Shown piece after piece: positions 42,862-51,569 of a stretch of 64,000 nt of DNA. This DNA comes from JBBRGK01 sp036741355 (GTDB lineage: Bacteria; Chloroflexota; Dehalococcoidia; CAUJGQ01). Positions within the stretch are counted from its first letter, which is position 1. Each line of letters begins with the position of its first letter. The stretch spans positions 80,064-144,063 of the forward strand of contig DAINSK010000004.1 of assembly GCA_036741355.1 (NCBI GenBank). Reading direction: 5' to 3'. The notes beneath the pieces were generated by a model. It was not told where the DNA came from and did not search any database. It saw only the letters and a list, made by a program, of their open reading frames with translations. The position numbers and the translations under genes were made by a program.

Positions 42862-43872
42862 CTACCGCTCAGCCATCGCAGAGGTCAGCGCCCGGATCTC
42901 ACCGACCAGGTGTTTCAACTGATCGACGTCGATCGCCGACTCTGATTCGGCCGAGACCGGAGCACCGGCGCCGTGTACTTCGAGAACGAGGCCATGAGTG
43001 CCCGCGGCGACGGCTGCGAGTGCCAGCGGCGCAACGAGGTGCCGGTGGCCCGATCCGTGGCTGGGGTCGACGAGCACCGGCAGATGCGAGACGCGGCGAA
43101 TGAGCGGGACGGCGCTGAGGTCAAGGGTGTAGCGGGTAGCGGTCTCATAGGTGCGGATTCCTTGTTCGCAGAGGAGGATCTGCCGGTTGCCACCGGCCAG
43201 CAGGCCGTCGGCAGCCTGTAGCCACTCCTGGATCTGCGCGGAGTCCGCACGCTGCAGGATGACGGGGCGGTTGCTCCAGCCGCAAGCCTGCAGCAGCGCC
43301 CGAGAATGCATCTGAGCCGCTCCGACGATGAGTATGTCGGCATGACGCGCGACCGCCGGTACGTCCTCCGCGGCAAGCACTTCGGTCGTCACCGGTAACC
43401 CCGACTCGCGGCGCGCACCGTCCAGCCGCTGTAGGGCTTCGGGGTCTATCTGCGGCGTGCCGAACATGCCCGACATCCGCCGGTAGACTCCGGTTCGAAC
43501 GATCGAGGCTCCGGCGTCGTGAAGCGCCTTGGCGGTCTCAATCGCGTTGGGATCGGCGACGATTGCGGCTGCACCGGCGATGATGACCGGCGTGGAGGAG
43601 CCGATGATCAATCCTTCTACCTGTACAACAGTGTCCTGGGGATGCACTTCGCGCCCGGAGAGCCGGTACGGGCGGGTGAGGGGCTTGAGCTGGTCTACGC
43701 CCGGCAATGAAGCGAACGCCTGCTCCACTTCCTCCGGGTCGCCACCGCCGACGATCAGCACGGCGCGCTCCGCCCCTCGCGATAAGTGATAGTCGAGCCC
43801 CAGCGCCACAGCCCGGGCGACAATCGCACGCACCTGATCTTCGGTGGCATCGGCGCGAATGACGACGATCAT
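42862..43872 (-). CDS. DAHP-synthase-family (type I) protein with degenerate active site
   Basis: A 336-residue protein with the N-terminal ferredoxin-like domain (MIVVIRADATEDQV) and TIM barrel of class I DAHP synthase, the first shikimate-pathway enzyme (PEP + erythrose-4-P). Several essential positions differ: the metal-Cys motif GPCSVE is GAAAIV (100-105), the PEP-binding KPRTSP is RRMSGMFG (131-138), LKRG is LQRA (206-209), and GARNMQN is GAAQMHS (184-190). Still present: CEQGIRT, DPSHGSGHR (H272), LVLEVH (E298). It is therefore not a normal DAHP synthase. It could be a related aldolase or an inactive regulator. ATG at 43872 with GGAGAG upstream. It follows the frameshifted synthetase gene's upstream side by 61 bases. 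Confidence 0.82.
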   Translation of the reverse strand: MIVVIRADATEDQVRAIVARAVALGLDYHLSRGAERAVLIVGGGDPEEVEQAFASLPGVDQLKPLTRPYRLSGREVHPQDTVVQVEGLIIGSSTPVIIAGAAAIVADPNAIETAKALHDAGASIVRTGVYRRMSGMFGTPQIDPEALQRLDGARRESGLPVTTEVLAAEDVPAVARHADILIVGAAQMHSRALLQACGWSNRPVILQRADSAQIQEWLQAADGLLAGGNRQILLCEQGIRTYETATRYTLDLSAVPLIRRVSHLPVLVDPSHGSGHRHLVAPLALAAVAAGTHGLVLEVHGAGAPVSAESESAIDVDQLKHLVGEIRALTSAMAER

Positions 43873-44195
43873 GTCTCTCCATGTCCGTGAATGGCAGATC
43901 CGAGTAGCCACGCGCCTTTGTCAGCTTACAGAAGCATGGCTCGGCATCACCACGGGGCTCTGGATCGCTCCACTCTGCAAACTGTCGGCATGCTGCTCGA
44001 TGCCACATGATTACGTTTGACTAACGTACTGGCGCCGCCCGTGGCGCAATAGGGGGATGGGATGGCAGACGCCGCGACAGGGCCGGGCAGTGACGCGGTG
44101 TATGATTGGCTGAGCCCGCAGCCAGACCTCACGGAGGAGCGGCAAGGGCGTTCGTTTCTCCGAGTTTGCTTTCGTGATCCGGAGTATTGCCTGCC
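43873..44195. other. 323-base intergenic region with an inverted repeat
   Basis: Divergent region between the DAHP-synthase-like gene and the CoA-transferase gene. It contains the perfect inverted repeat TACGTT-TGACT-AACGTA (44012-44028), a possible regulator site about 170 bases before the CoA-transferase start, and a TATGAT hexamer near 44101 without a good -35. No open reading frame with recognisable similarity, tRNA or terminator was seen here. Confidence 0.4.
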
Positions 44196-45377
44196 ATGCC
44201 TGCACCGCTTGAAGGCATCAAGATCCTCGACTTCACGCGCTACCAGCAGGGGCCTTTCGCCACGGTAATGCTGGCGGACATGGGCGCCGACGTAATTAAA
44301 GTTGAAGAGCGGCGCAACGGCGACCTGGGACGTGCGCTCGGCGCCCAACCAGACGGCTTCTGCGGCTATTTCGAAGCCCACAACCGCAATAAGCGCAGCA
44401 TGACACTGGACGTCCGCACGGAGGAAGGTAAGCAGATCGTGCGGCGGCTGGCCGAGCGGGTTGACGTCGTAGTCGAGAACTTCCGTCCCGGCGTCATGGA
44501 CCGGCTGGGCATCGGCTACGCGGACCTGAAAGCGGTGAACCCACGCATTATCATGGCGTCGGCTTCCGGCTACGGAATGCGAGGCCCCGATGCCAAAAAG
44601 CCAAGCTTCGACATTATCGGTCAGGCAGTGGGCGGCATCATGGTGTCGCAGGGCGGGGGCCCGGAAAATGAGCCGCAGATGGTCACTGCCGGCTTCGCCG
44701 ACCACGTCGGCGCCATGTTCCTCGCGTTCGGCGTGGCCATGGCGTTGATCGCCCGCGACCGATTCGGTATCGGCCAGCACTTGGATGCTTCGCTTTTGGG
44801 CGGCCAGATCGCTTTCCAGGCGATGGGATACTGTCGCAGCCTGCAGAACGGCGTTCATAGCAGCTTCGTTGCCGGTGGTAACCCGCTGTTTCGCGCGTAC
44901 GGCTGCGCCGACGGTAGGTGGCTGGCCATCGGCATCCTTGACCCCAAAGTGTGGCCATCGCTCACGGCCGCGCTGGACCGACCAGACCTGGAGCACGGCC
45001 AGCGCTTCGCGGAGCCCTTTGCGCGGCATCAGAACGCCCACGAGTTGACCGGGCAACTGGCCGAGATCTTCCGTACCAGGCCACGCGACGAATGGCTGAA
45101 GCTGCTGGAACAACACGACGTGGCCGCGGGCCCCGTGCGCGATCACGTCGAGGCGGCGGAGGACCCGCAGGTGCTGGCGAACGAGTACATCGTGACCGTG
45201 GAGCATCCGCACATCGGACCGATCCGCGTTCCTGGCATTCCGGTCAACTTCTCCGAGACGCCGGGATCGGTGCGCACGGCCGCGCCCGAGCTTGGACAGC
45301 ACACCGAAGAGGTGCTGCTCGAGCTGGGCTACACCTGGGAAGAGATGGGACGGCTGCGCGAAGAAGAGATCATCTAG
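44196..45377 (+). CDS. Family III CoA-transferase (CaiB/BaiF)
   Basis: A 393-residue cytoplasmic enzyme that moves CoA between carboxylic acids through an aspartyl-CoA thioester. Family signatures: GIKILDFTRYQQGPFATVMLAD at the start, ENFRPGVMDRLGIGY, and catalytic Asp D139 in PSFDIIGQAVGG, followed by GGQIAFQAMGY and the small C-terminal domain. Substrates in the family include carnitine, oxalate, succinate/malate and bile acids; none can be assigned. ATG at 44196 (GGAG 11 bases upstream) is preferred to TTG at 44187. Neighbouring CoA genes (synthetase, hydratase stub) are damaged, so this locus is probably a decaying acyl-CoA pathway. Confidence 0.92.
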   Translation: MPAPLEGIKILDFTRYQQGPFATVMLADMGADVIKVEERRNGDLGRALGAQPDGFCGYFEAHNRNKRSMTLDVRTEEGKQIVRRLAERVDVVVENFRPGVMDRLGIGYADLKAVNPRIIMASASGYGMRGPDAKKPSFDIIGQAVGGIMVSQGGGPENEPQMVTAGFADHVGAMFLAFGVAMALIARDRFGIGQHLDASLLGGQIAFQAMGYCRSLQNGVHSSFVAGGNPLFRAYGCADGRWLAIGILDPKVWPSLTAALDRPDLEHGQRFAEPFARHQNAHELTGQLAEIFRTRPRDEWLKLLEQHDVAAGPVRDHVEAAEDPQVLANEYIVTVEHPHIGPIRVPGIPVNFSETPGSVRTAAPELGQHTEEVLLELGYTWEEMGRLREEEII

Positions 45378-45431
45378 TGCGCTTCGCCGTTCTGCACCAC
45401 CCGGTCTGGAGCTATTGCAAACGCGGCGGTC

Positions 45432-45587
45432 GGGAAGCTCGCGAATCAGGCGGCGCAGGCTTACGCGCATGGCGCCGGATAGAGCGTTGAGCTTATCGGG
45501 TCGGTTGAGCGTCGCTACGACGACTCCATTGTGCTGCTCGACCCGCCCGTCCTCGAACTCGCCCCAGTCACCGGTGCCCTCTGTCAT
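45432..45587 (-). pseudogene. 5' stub of an enoyl-CoA hydratase/isomerase
   Basis: About 52 codons of a crotonase-family gene: start ATG at 45587, then GVVVATLNRPDKLNALSGAMR and VSLRRLIREL, the universal N-terminal crotonase block. Similarity ends after RELPD and the remaining about 200 residues are missing; the frame runs on into the CoA-transferase gene's antisense. The rest of the 424 bases between the CoA-transferase and tRNA-Tyr shows nothing recognisable. Confidence 0.8.
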
Positions 45588-45800
45588 GATTCGCCCTCTA
45601 ACTACTTTCGCGGGCATTGTGCTGGGCTCTTGCGGCGGCGCGCAAGCGGCGACGCGGCGCAGCCTCCCGAGTGCGGCCGCGGAGTTGAGCAGGCGTGCGG
45701 GGCTGTAGTACGCTCGTGTTGCCGATCGGTGCGGCTGCAGAGACCAGGCGGCATAACCCGGTCCCACCCCACGCGTCCACCAGCGACGCCCGTCCACTAT

Positions 45801-45877
45801 CCCGGGATAGCTCAGTTGGCCAGAGCAGCGGACTGTAAATCCGCGTGTCCGTGGTTCGAATCCACGTCCCGGGACCA
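45801..45877 (+). tRNA. tRNA-Tyr (GTA), archaeal-type form
   Basis: A full cloverleaf: acceptor CCCGGGA (45801-45807) with TCCCGGG (45867-45873), D-stem GCTC/GAGC with GG in the loop, anticodon stem GCGGA/TCCGC with loop CTGTAAA (anticodon GTA), a five-base variable loop GTGTC, T-stem CGTGG/CCACG with TTCGAAT, discriminator A, and encoded CCA. Bacterial tRNA-Tyr normally has a long variable arm and G1-C72. This one has C1-G72 and a short variable loop, the archaeal/eukaryotic identity set, and the window carries a matching archaeal-type TyrRS. Confidence 0.95.
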
Positions 45878-45946
45878 CGTTTTACGCGTGAAATCCGGTC
45901 GGGAATGATCCTCCCTCGAATCAATACCCCAGGTGACCGATTGCGA

Positions 45947-46798
45947 CTAACTTGGTGCAAGGTACCGAGCGACGTCACGGTCGTACTGTTCCCTGGCCGT
46001 GAGCGCGGCCATCAGGTCCGGCGGCGCTTCCATGCCTGCCGCCTCCGGGCGCAGCGCTTTCAACGCGTCGTACGCCGCCTGAGCAGCGGCACGGTACGGT
46101 GTGTGGCCGAGCAACCGGATTCGCACGCCTTGCGCTGCAAGGTAATCTGGGTCCTGCAGTTCAGCGGCGGCGCCCCCCAACACGATCGGCAACGGCGTTA
46201 CAGAGCGCAGCGCTTCCAGCTCTCGCCGCGTTTGCACCCCGACGAAGAACATTCCATCGATGCCGGTGCGGGCGTAGACCTCAGCCCGCCGCAGGCAACC
46301 GTCGAGCCCTTCACCCCTGATCGCACCGGTACGTCCCAGTACGACTAGCGTGGGATCGGTACGAGCCGCAACCGCGGCCTCCAGCTTGCCGACGGCCTCG
46401 GCGATCGGGATGAACGTGTCTCTACCGGCGCCGAAGGGGAGAGGCAGCGCGGTGTCCTCAATCGACAGCGCAGCGACGCCTGCAGCCTCTAGTTCCTGGA
46501 CGCAGCGCATGACGTTGAGCGCATTCCCATAACCGTGGTCGGCATCTACCAGCAGCGGCAGATCGGAGGCGCGTGTGATCCGCCGGATCTGTTCTGCGAA
46601 CTCGGTCAACGTCAGCACAATCAGGTCGGGTGCGCCAAGCACGGTGGCGGAGGCAACCGAGCCCGCGAGCATAATCATCTCGAAGCCAAGCAGCGTAGCA
46701 GCGCGCGCCGAAAGGGGATCGAAAACGGAAGCAGGCCCGATACAGCGGTCCGCCGCGAGCAGAGCTCGCAGGCCGCGCCTGCGCTCACTGAATTGCAT
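45947..46798 (-). CDS. Isocitrate lyase/PEP-mutase family protein, oxaloacetate-decarboxylase-like
   Basis: A 283-residue TIM-barrel lyase of the ICL/PEPM superfamily. Key segments are PASVFDPLSARAATLLGFEM, LVDADHGYGNALNVMRCVQELE (metal-binding Asp residues) and AGVAALSIEDTALP. The pattern DADHGYGNALNVM with SIEDT is that of PA4872-type oxaloacetate decarboxylases; the KKCGH-type loop of isocitrate lyase is absent. True substrate unverified. ATG at 46798. Faces the tRNA-Tyr gene, 69 bases away, with no obvious terminator between. Confidence 0.88.
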   Translation of the reverse strand: MQFSERRRGLRALLAADRCIGPASVFDPLSARAATLLGFEMIMLAGSVASATVLGAPDLIVLTLTEFAEQIRRITRASDLPLLVDADHGYGNALNVMRCVQELEAAGVAALSIEDTALPLPFGAGRDTFIPIAEAVGKLEAAVAARTDPTLVVLGRTGAIRGEGLDGCLRRAEVYARTGIDGMFFVGVQTRRELEALRSVTPLPIVLGGAAAELQDPDYLAAQGVRIRLLGHTPYRAAAQAAYDALKALRPEAAGMEAPPDLMAALTAREQYDRDVARYLAPS

Positions 46799-46953
46799 GC
46801 TGTCCTCTTTATCCGGGCGTACCTGATGGGTAGAGCCGGCTCGCTCATGTTACCGCTCCACGCGATCCGCTCTCACCCCTGCGGCGCGGACCTCGGCAAC
46901 GAGTGCGGGCTCATGAATGAATATAATGGGCGGGACCGCAAACGAGGTTGACA

Positions 46954-47877
46954 ATGAGGGTATTGGTCACCGGCGGAGCCGGTTTCATTGGCTCGCACGC
47001 CGTTGAACAGCTTGCCATTGATGGTCACGAGGTAACCGTCTTCGACAACCTTTCTAGTGGTAGTCGCGAAAACCTGAGGTTAGAACAGGGTTCGATTCGC
47101 CTGGTGTGCGGCGATGTTCGGGATCGCGACGTCTGCATGAACTTGGTCAGCGAAACACGCCCCGAGGCGATCGCTCACCTGGCGGCCGTGGCCTCGGTGC
47201 CGCAGAGCATCGTTGAGCCGGAGCTCGCCCACGAAGTCAACCTGGACGGGACGTTCAACGTGCTGGAAGCAGCCCGCAGGTTTGGAGTTCGGCGATTCGT
47301 TTTCATCAGTTCTGCGGCCGTGTATGGCAGCAGCCCCCGCTTACCGTCGAGCGAAGACGACCCGGTCGCGCCTGCATCGCCATACGCGGCGCAAAAGGCG
47401 GCGGGCGAATTACTGGCCGCGGCCTATCGAAACATGTGGGGGCTGGAAACCGTATCGCTGCGGTTGTTCAACGTTTTCGGCGAACGGCAGCGCGTCGACA
47501 ACAGTTATTCGGGCGTCATTTCTATATTCATCGACAAACTGCGCCGGAGTGAATCAGTGGCGATCACTGGTGACGGACAACAAAGCCGCGACTTCATTTA
47601 CGTGTGGGATGTGGTGACCGTGATCGCGCGTTGTTTGTCTGGCGACGATCCAGGGCCGGGTCCTTTCAATGTCGGACGGGGCGAATCGATCACAATCCGT
47701 CAACTGTTCTCCCTGATCGCCCGTCAACTGGGGCAAGACTGCGATCCGTCGTTTATTCCCGATCGTCCGGGTGACGTCAAGCACTCACGTGCCTGCATCC
47801 GAAGAGCCGCAGATATTTTGCAGTTTGTTCCGCGGTTCAGTGTGGAGCACGGTCTTGCGCGGTTAATCTCAGGGTAG
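46954..47877 (+). CDS. NAD-dependent epimerase/dehydratase (UDP-sugar 4-epimerase-like)
   Basis: A 307-residue extended short-chain dehydrogenase acting on nucleotide sugars. GGAGFIGSHAVEQL (Rossmann GxxGxxG at 8-14), VFDNLSSGSREN, Ser in FISSAAVYGSS, and catalytic Tyr-Lys in SPYAAQKAAGE (YxxxK) are all present, followed by DFIYVWDVV and FNVGRGESITI. Product is a UDP- or TDP-hexose epimer for surface polysaccharide; exact sugar unknown. ATG at 46954 with GAGG upstream. Its 3' end overlaps the convergent phosphoesterase gene by nine bases. Confidence 0.92.
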   Translation: MRVLVTGGAGFIGSHAVEQLAIDGHEVTVFDNLSSGSRENLRLEQGSIRLVCGDVRDRDVCMNLVSETRPEAIAHLAAVASVPQSIVEPELAHEVNLDGTFNVLEAARRFGVRRFVFISSAAVYGSSPRLPSSEDDPVAPASPYAAQKAAGELLAAAYRNMWGLETVSLRLFNVFGERQRVDNSYSGVISIFIDKLRRSESVAITGDGQQSRDFIYVWDVVTVIARCLSGDDPGPGPFNVGRGESITIRQLFSLIARQLGQDCDPSFIPDRPGDVKHSRACIRRAADILQFVPRFSVEHGLARLISG

Positions 47878-48819
47878 TTGGAACAATTCCGCGAGCCATC
47901 TGCTCGACGCCCGGCTGCTGCGCCCCAGCGGCGGCAACTGCCAGAGGTCTTCGATCGCGCCGAGGAGTCCGTAATGGTCGAATGGTGATGCGGTGCGGGT
48001 TCCCGGATGCATCCCCGGTGCGATCACCAACAGGGGAATGTGTCCGCCGCCGCTCTGGCCGCAGCAGCCGCCATCGTCATTACCCTCATCCCAGGTGATG
48101 AACAGCAGCCCTCCCTGCATCCACGCTGGGGACAACAGGATCTGGGGCACGAAATCACGCAGCCAGTCGTCGCCCGTCTCAACCGGCGCGTCGTGGGAAT
48201 TGTGGTTTTCGTTCGGGGTGATCCAGACAAAATCGGCGATATCGCCTGAGGACAGGTCGCGCGATATCGCCGCGAGTGGTACGACGTTGCGGCATCGCTG
48301 AGGCCGGTCGCGGATGTCGCGAAAGTAGAGGAACGGATCGTGCTTGACGTCGTACCGACCGGCAGACGTCACGGTTGAACATGGCGCCGGCAGATCCTCC
48401 ATGTAAGCCCTCCATGTATGACCGGCGGCTTCCAGTTCGTCGACCAGGTTAGGGGCATCTTGAAAGCAATCGACACAGTCTGACCGAACACCCAGCGTAT
48501 CGCCCGCGAGCAGCGCCAGGTAATTGGGCAAGCTGGGATGCGCCACAGCATAGTAACGGGTGGCCAGCCCGTACGAGGCGACAAGTTCGTTTTCGTAGCG
48601 AGCAGCCGGGTTGCCGATGACCTCGCTGTACGACTTGTTTTCCATCACGATGACGAAAATGTGGAGGGCGGACGGCAGCGGCGCGACGGCCGGCGATGCA
48701 GTTGTCGGCGGCGATCCGGCTGGCGCGAGAGCCGCGGGGGCCGAGGGCGACGTATCCGAGCAGCCGATCAGGATCACGAAGACAAAAATCAGGAGCGCGG
48801 GCTTCACCAAAGCAATCAC
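47869..48819 (-). CDS. Phosphoesterase-family lipoprotein (acid phosphatase/phospholipase C-like)
   Basis: A 316-residue extracytoplasmic lipoprotein: hydrophobic signal ending ILIGCSD (lipobox Cys20), a Pro/Ala linker to about residue 50, then the alkaline-phosphatase-superfamily phosphoesterase domain: VMENKSYSEVIG, HPSLPNYLALLAGD (nucleophile Ser region), WITPNENHNSHD, FITWDEGNDDGG and GGGHIPLLVIAPG (metal His). This is the AcpA/PLC family. Start GTG at 48819 with AGGAGA upstream. The cysteine-rich segment NDDGGCCGQSGGGH is unusual but seen in relatives. Confidence 0.88.
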   Translation of the reverse strand: MIALVKPALLIFVFVILIGCSDTSPSAPAALAPAGSPPTTASPAVAPLPSALHIFVIVMENKSYSEVIGNPAARYENELVASYGLATRYYAVAHPSLPNYLALLAGDTLGVRSDCVDCFQDAPNLVDELEAAGHTWRAYMEDLPAPCSTVTSAGRYDVKHDPFLYFRDIRDRPQRCRNVVPLAAISRDLSSGDIADFVWITPNENHNSHDAPVETGDDWLRDFVPQILLSPAWMQGGLLFITWDEGNDDGGCCGQSGGGHIPLLVIAPGMHPGTRTASPFDHYGLLGAIEDLWQLPPLGRSSRASSRWLAELFQLP

Positions 48820-48993
48820 GATGGCTGTCTCCTAGTCATGGGCTCTGCAAGCGTCCGATCAATGGCAGTTGTCATGACACGGTATCGGCTGGTCCACGTA
48901 CGACCCAAAAAAGCGCGGGGCATCATCCGCCAGCGTCGTACACCGGAACGTGCCATCCGGCGGGCTTCGAAGCCGGCGATGACCGGCCGGGCA

Positions 48994-49416
48994 CTAGCGG
49001 ATTGCGGCCCAGCCCGCGGCGCCACCCGCGAGGATCAGGAGGGCCGGATTGCCGCGTCGGAACCCGGCGCCATCGATCTCGAGTCGGTAGATCGTGCCAA
49101 TGTTGCGCGCACCGCCGGCAGCAGTCGTACCGAACAACGTCGAGCCAGACAAGAGGATCGAGTCATGACGCGGCCCGGCGCCATCGGAGGGCCCACCGGC
49201 GAATGAATGAACCAGCCGTAGCCCGGTTCCGTCAGTGTTGATGCGGAAAATTGTCCCGAGATTGTTGGCGCCGCCGAGGTAGGTGTGACCGACCAGCGAA
49301 TCGCCCACGACGGTCAGCGAGCCATGGGATTGGCTGCCGTCGTCGGGCCCGCCTTGAAATTCATGGATCACCGCGAACCCATCCGCGGTCGCCGCGGCTG
49401 ATGCATCGGTCACCAT
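48994..49416 (-). CDS. Short protein with two GloVer-type beta-propeller repeats, probably a remnant
   Basis: A 140-residue protein with two copies of the GSxLxGxTxxGGANNxGTIFRxxxDGTGLxLxHSF repeat found in large choice-of-anchor/GloVer surface proteins. Functional members carry ten or more repeats and a signal peptide; here there are only two and no signal. It is therefore probably a fragment, or a fragment with a rebuilt end (RRGNPALLILAGGAAGWAAIR is a short hydrophobic tail). ATG at 49414-49416 with GGGAGG seven bases upstream. Confidence 0.6.
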   Translation of the reverse strand: MVTDASAAATADGFAVIHEFQGGPDDGSQSHGSLTVVGDSLVGHTYLGGANNLGTIFRINTDGTGLRLVHSFAGGPSDGAGPRHDSILLSGSTLFGTTAAGGARNIGTIYRLEIDGAGFRRGNPALLILAGGAAGWAAIR

Positions 49417-49829
49417 GCCGTATCCTCCCCACACGCCTGCGGAACGAGGCGTTAGCCATCGGAGGAGAGTATACGATCTACTCTGGCTTGGTGGTGCGAT
49501 TTTATTGCATTAACCCAGTACGAAGGACGTACCAGCCTGGCTTGACCCAGTGTTTGGACCTTGCGCGCTGCGATCCGCTGGGCGCCGTTCGACGGTTGGC
49601 GAAAGCGGTCGTCGCCGCCCGATTCGGTTCTCACCGGGCGTGGCTCCTCTTCGGAGGTGTTATAGTGCGCTCAGTCATACAAGCGGGAGAACCGATGGCC
49701 GGCTAATCGGGGCAGACGGGCGACGGGACGCGTGGTGAGGGAGGCAGGTACTCTCGCTGTCGCGCGTTTTGCATTGCCGGCTCCGGCGGGCGTTTTCAGC
49801 CTTCCAGCGTCTTTCCAGATCTGCCCATG

Positions 49830-49859
49830 ACCGCGTGCCAAACAGGCCGCGGTTTTTTT
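49830..49859 (+). terminator. Intrinsic terminator in the ABC-F leader (possible attenuator)
   Basis: ACCGCG (49830-49835) pairs with CGCGGT (49848-49853), with an inner GCC/GGC stem and AAACA loop, followed by seven T. It lies 49 bases before the TTG start of the ABC-F gene and inside its presumed leader, since no coding region ends here. Upstream lie two possible tiny leader frames (ATG at 49695 with GGGAGA before it encoding M-A-G, and GTG at 49735 ending at 49830). Confidence 0.7.
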
Positions 49860-49907
49860 ATGCCGATCGCACCGTTAAGACCAACGCCGCCTCGAAGGAT
49901 TACCGCC

Positions 49908-51512
49908 TTGTTATTCGTAGACCGAGTTACCAAGTGTTTCGGCGACCGGATCGTCATCAACGACGTGAGCTTCACTATGGACGATCGCGACAAAGTCGCC
50001 TTGATTGGCCCCAACGGATGCGGCAAGACTACGCTGCTGCGCATCGTGGCGGGAGCGGACGAAGCGGATCACGGCGCTGTCGGTGGAGACGGCGTCGGTG
50101 AAGGCGCCCGATTTCTGGCGCAGGGAGCGGTCGAGCTCGCGGGCAACAGTGTCGCCGCCTGCATGCCCCGCCTGGGCGAATTATGGCGCCTCGGACGCGG
50201 ATTCGACGCCAGTTCGCCAGTTTCGCCCGAAGCCGCAGTTGACGCGCTCGAGGTATTTGAGCGTTTAGGCGGATGGCAAGTCTACGCGGACGTCGAGGAG
50301 ACGTTACGGGGCCTGGGCATCGACTACCTGGATCCCCTCCAGCCGATCGATCATCTAAGCGGAGGAGAGTGGACCAAGCTGGGACTCGCCGATCTGCTCA
50401 ACCAGTCGGGCTCTCTGCTGATTCTGGATGAGCCGACCAATCATCTCGATCTCGACGCTCTCGCCTGGCTCGAAGATTTCTTGGTGCGATACAAGGGCGC
50501 CTTGCTGTTCGCCTCGCACGATCGCGCTCTGATCGACTCTGTTGCCGCGGCTGTCATCGAGATCGACCCGGAAACGCATCGTGCCCGCAGGTTCTCCGGC
50601 GGCTACACCGCTTATACGGAAACCAAAGAGCGCGAGCGCACTTCACAGGCGGAGGCGTACCGGAGACAGCAAGAAGAAACCGATCGAATCGAGGAGGACA
50701 TCCGTCGGGTCAAACAGCGTGCCGCCCGGTTTGACTCGGCCAGTCAGAACGACCACTGGCGGCGTATCGGTAAGAAGGTAGCTCGGACCGCAAAGGTCCG
50801 CGAGCGCCGGCTGGAGAAGAAGCTCGAGTCGAAGGAGCGCGTAGAAAAGCCGAGGCAGGCATGGACGCTCAAGGCTGACCTTGTCGAAGCCGATCGCTCG
50901 GGGGACGTCGTTGCCGAGGCCCGGGGTCTTCACCTCGCGTTCGGCACTCGGGTGCTCTTCGACGGGCTGTCGCTCCTGGTCCGATACGGCGACAAGATCG
51001 TGCTCACGGGCGCCAACGGTAGCGGCAAAACCACGCTGCTCCGGCTGCTGCTTGGCCACGTTCTGCCGGACGCGGGGCTGGCACGGCTGGGATCTGCGGT
51101 TGTGCCCGGCTACCTTTCCCAACAGCAGGAATCAATCGACCTCGACCGGACGCCGCTCGAGGAGATCCGCGCCTGCGTTGCGGTGGACGAGACAACGGCG
51201 CGAACCTACCTCCACCGCTTCCTGTTCAAGGGCGACGAGGTCTTCACGCGCAATCGTTCGCTCAGCTACGGCCAGCGGGCACGGCTCTCGTTGGCGCGGT
51301 TGATTGTTGGTGGGGTGAACCTGCTCGTGCTCGACGAGCCGATGAACCACCTCGACATCCCGAGCCGCGAACGCTTCGAAGAGGCCTTGGCCGACTTTCA
51401 CGGTACAGTGATCGCCGTGTCGCATGATCGCTATTTCGTTCGTCGTTTCGCCGGCCGCCTGCTGGTCTTAGAGGGCGGACGCCTCCACGAGGCTGAACCG
51501 GTCGCGGTCTGA
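49908..51512 (+). CDS. ABC-F family ATPase (ribosome-associated, resistance-type)
   Basis: A 534-residue soluble protein with two ABC domains and no membrane domain, the ABC-F plan. Domain 1: Walker A GPNGCGKTT, signature LSGGEWTKLGLADLL, Walker B LLILDEPTNHLD. A basic linker (RRVKQRAARFD ... RRLEKKLESKERVEK) joins to domain 2: Walker A GANGSGKTTLLR, signature SYGQRARLSLARL, Walker B LLVLDEPMNHLD. The short inter-ABC linker and lack of an arm domain resemble antibiotic-resistance ABC-F proteins that push drugs off the ribosome. TTG at 49908 (AAGGA eight bases upstream) is likely; ATG at 49827 would lie inside the attenuator. Ends 58 bases before the TyrRS start. Confidence 0.85.
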   Translation: MLFVDRVTKCFGDRIVINDVSFTMDDRDKVALIGPNGCGKTTLLRIVAGADEADHGAVGGDGVGEGARFLAQGAVELAGNSVAACMPRLGELWRLGRGFDASSPVSPEAAVDALEVFERLGGWQVYADVEETLRGLGIDYLDPLQPIDHLSGGEWTKLGLADLLNQSGSLLILDEPTNHLDLDALAWLEDFLVRYKGALLFASHDRALIDSVAAAVIEIDPETHRARRFSGGYTAYTETKERERTSQAEAYRRQQEETDRIEEDIRRVKQRAARFDSASQNDHWRRIGKKVARTAKVRERRLEKKLESKERVEKPRQAWTLKADLVEADRSGDVVAEARGLHLAFGTRVLFDGLSLLVRYGDKIVLTGANGSGKTTLLRLLLGHVLPDAGLARLGSAVVPGYLSQQQESIDLDRTPLEEIRACVAVDETTARTYLHRFLFKGDEVFTRNRSLSYGQRARLSLARLIVGGVNLLVLDEPMNHLDIPSRERFEEALADFHGTVIAVSHDRYFVRRFAGRLLVLEGGRLHEAEPVAV

Positions 51513-51569
51513 ATCGTTCCGTATAGAATCAAGACGACTAACCAACCTGGAAGCATCGAGGTCACGACT

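Noticed and set aside
43947..45878. Long minus-strand open frame of 643 codons opposite the CoA-transferase gene
   Set aside because: Mostly antisense to a well-supported gene with no similarity of its own; only the start (45432-45587) is a real crotonase stub.
49735..49830. 31-codon GTG leader peptide before the ABC-F gene
   Set aside because: Ribosome site is weak and the sequence shows no known stalling motif; not listed as a gene.
51522..51529. TATAGAAT as the TyrRS promoter -10
   Set aside because: No acceptable -35 at 16-18 bases; similar TAGAAT strings recur without -35 partners before other genes.
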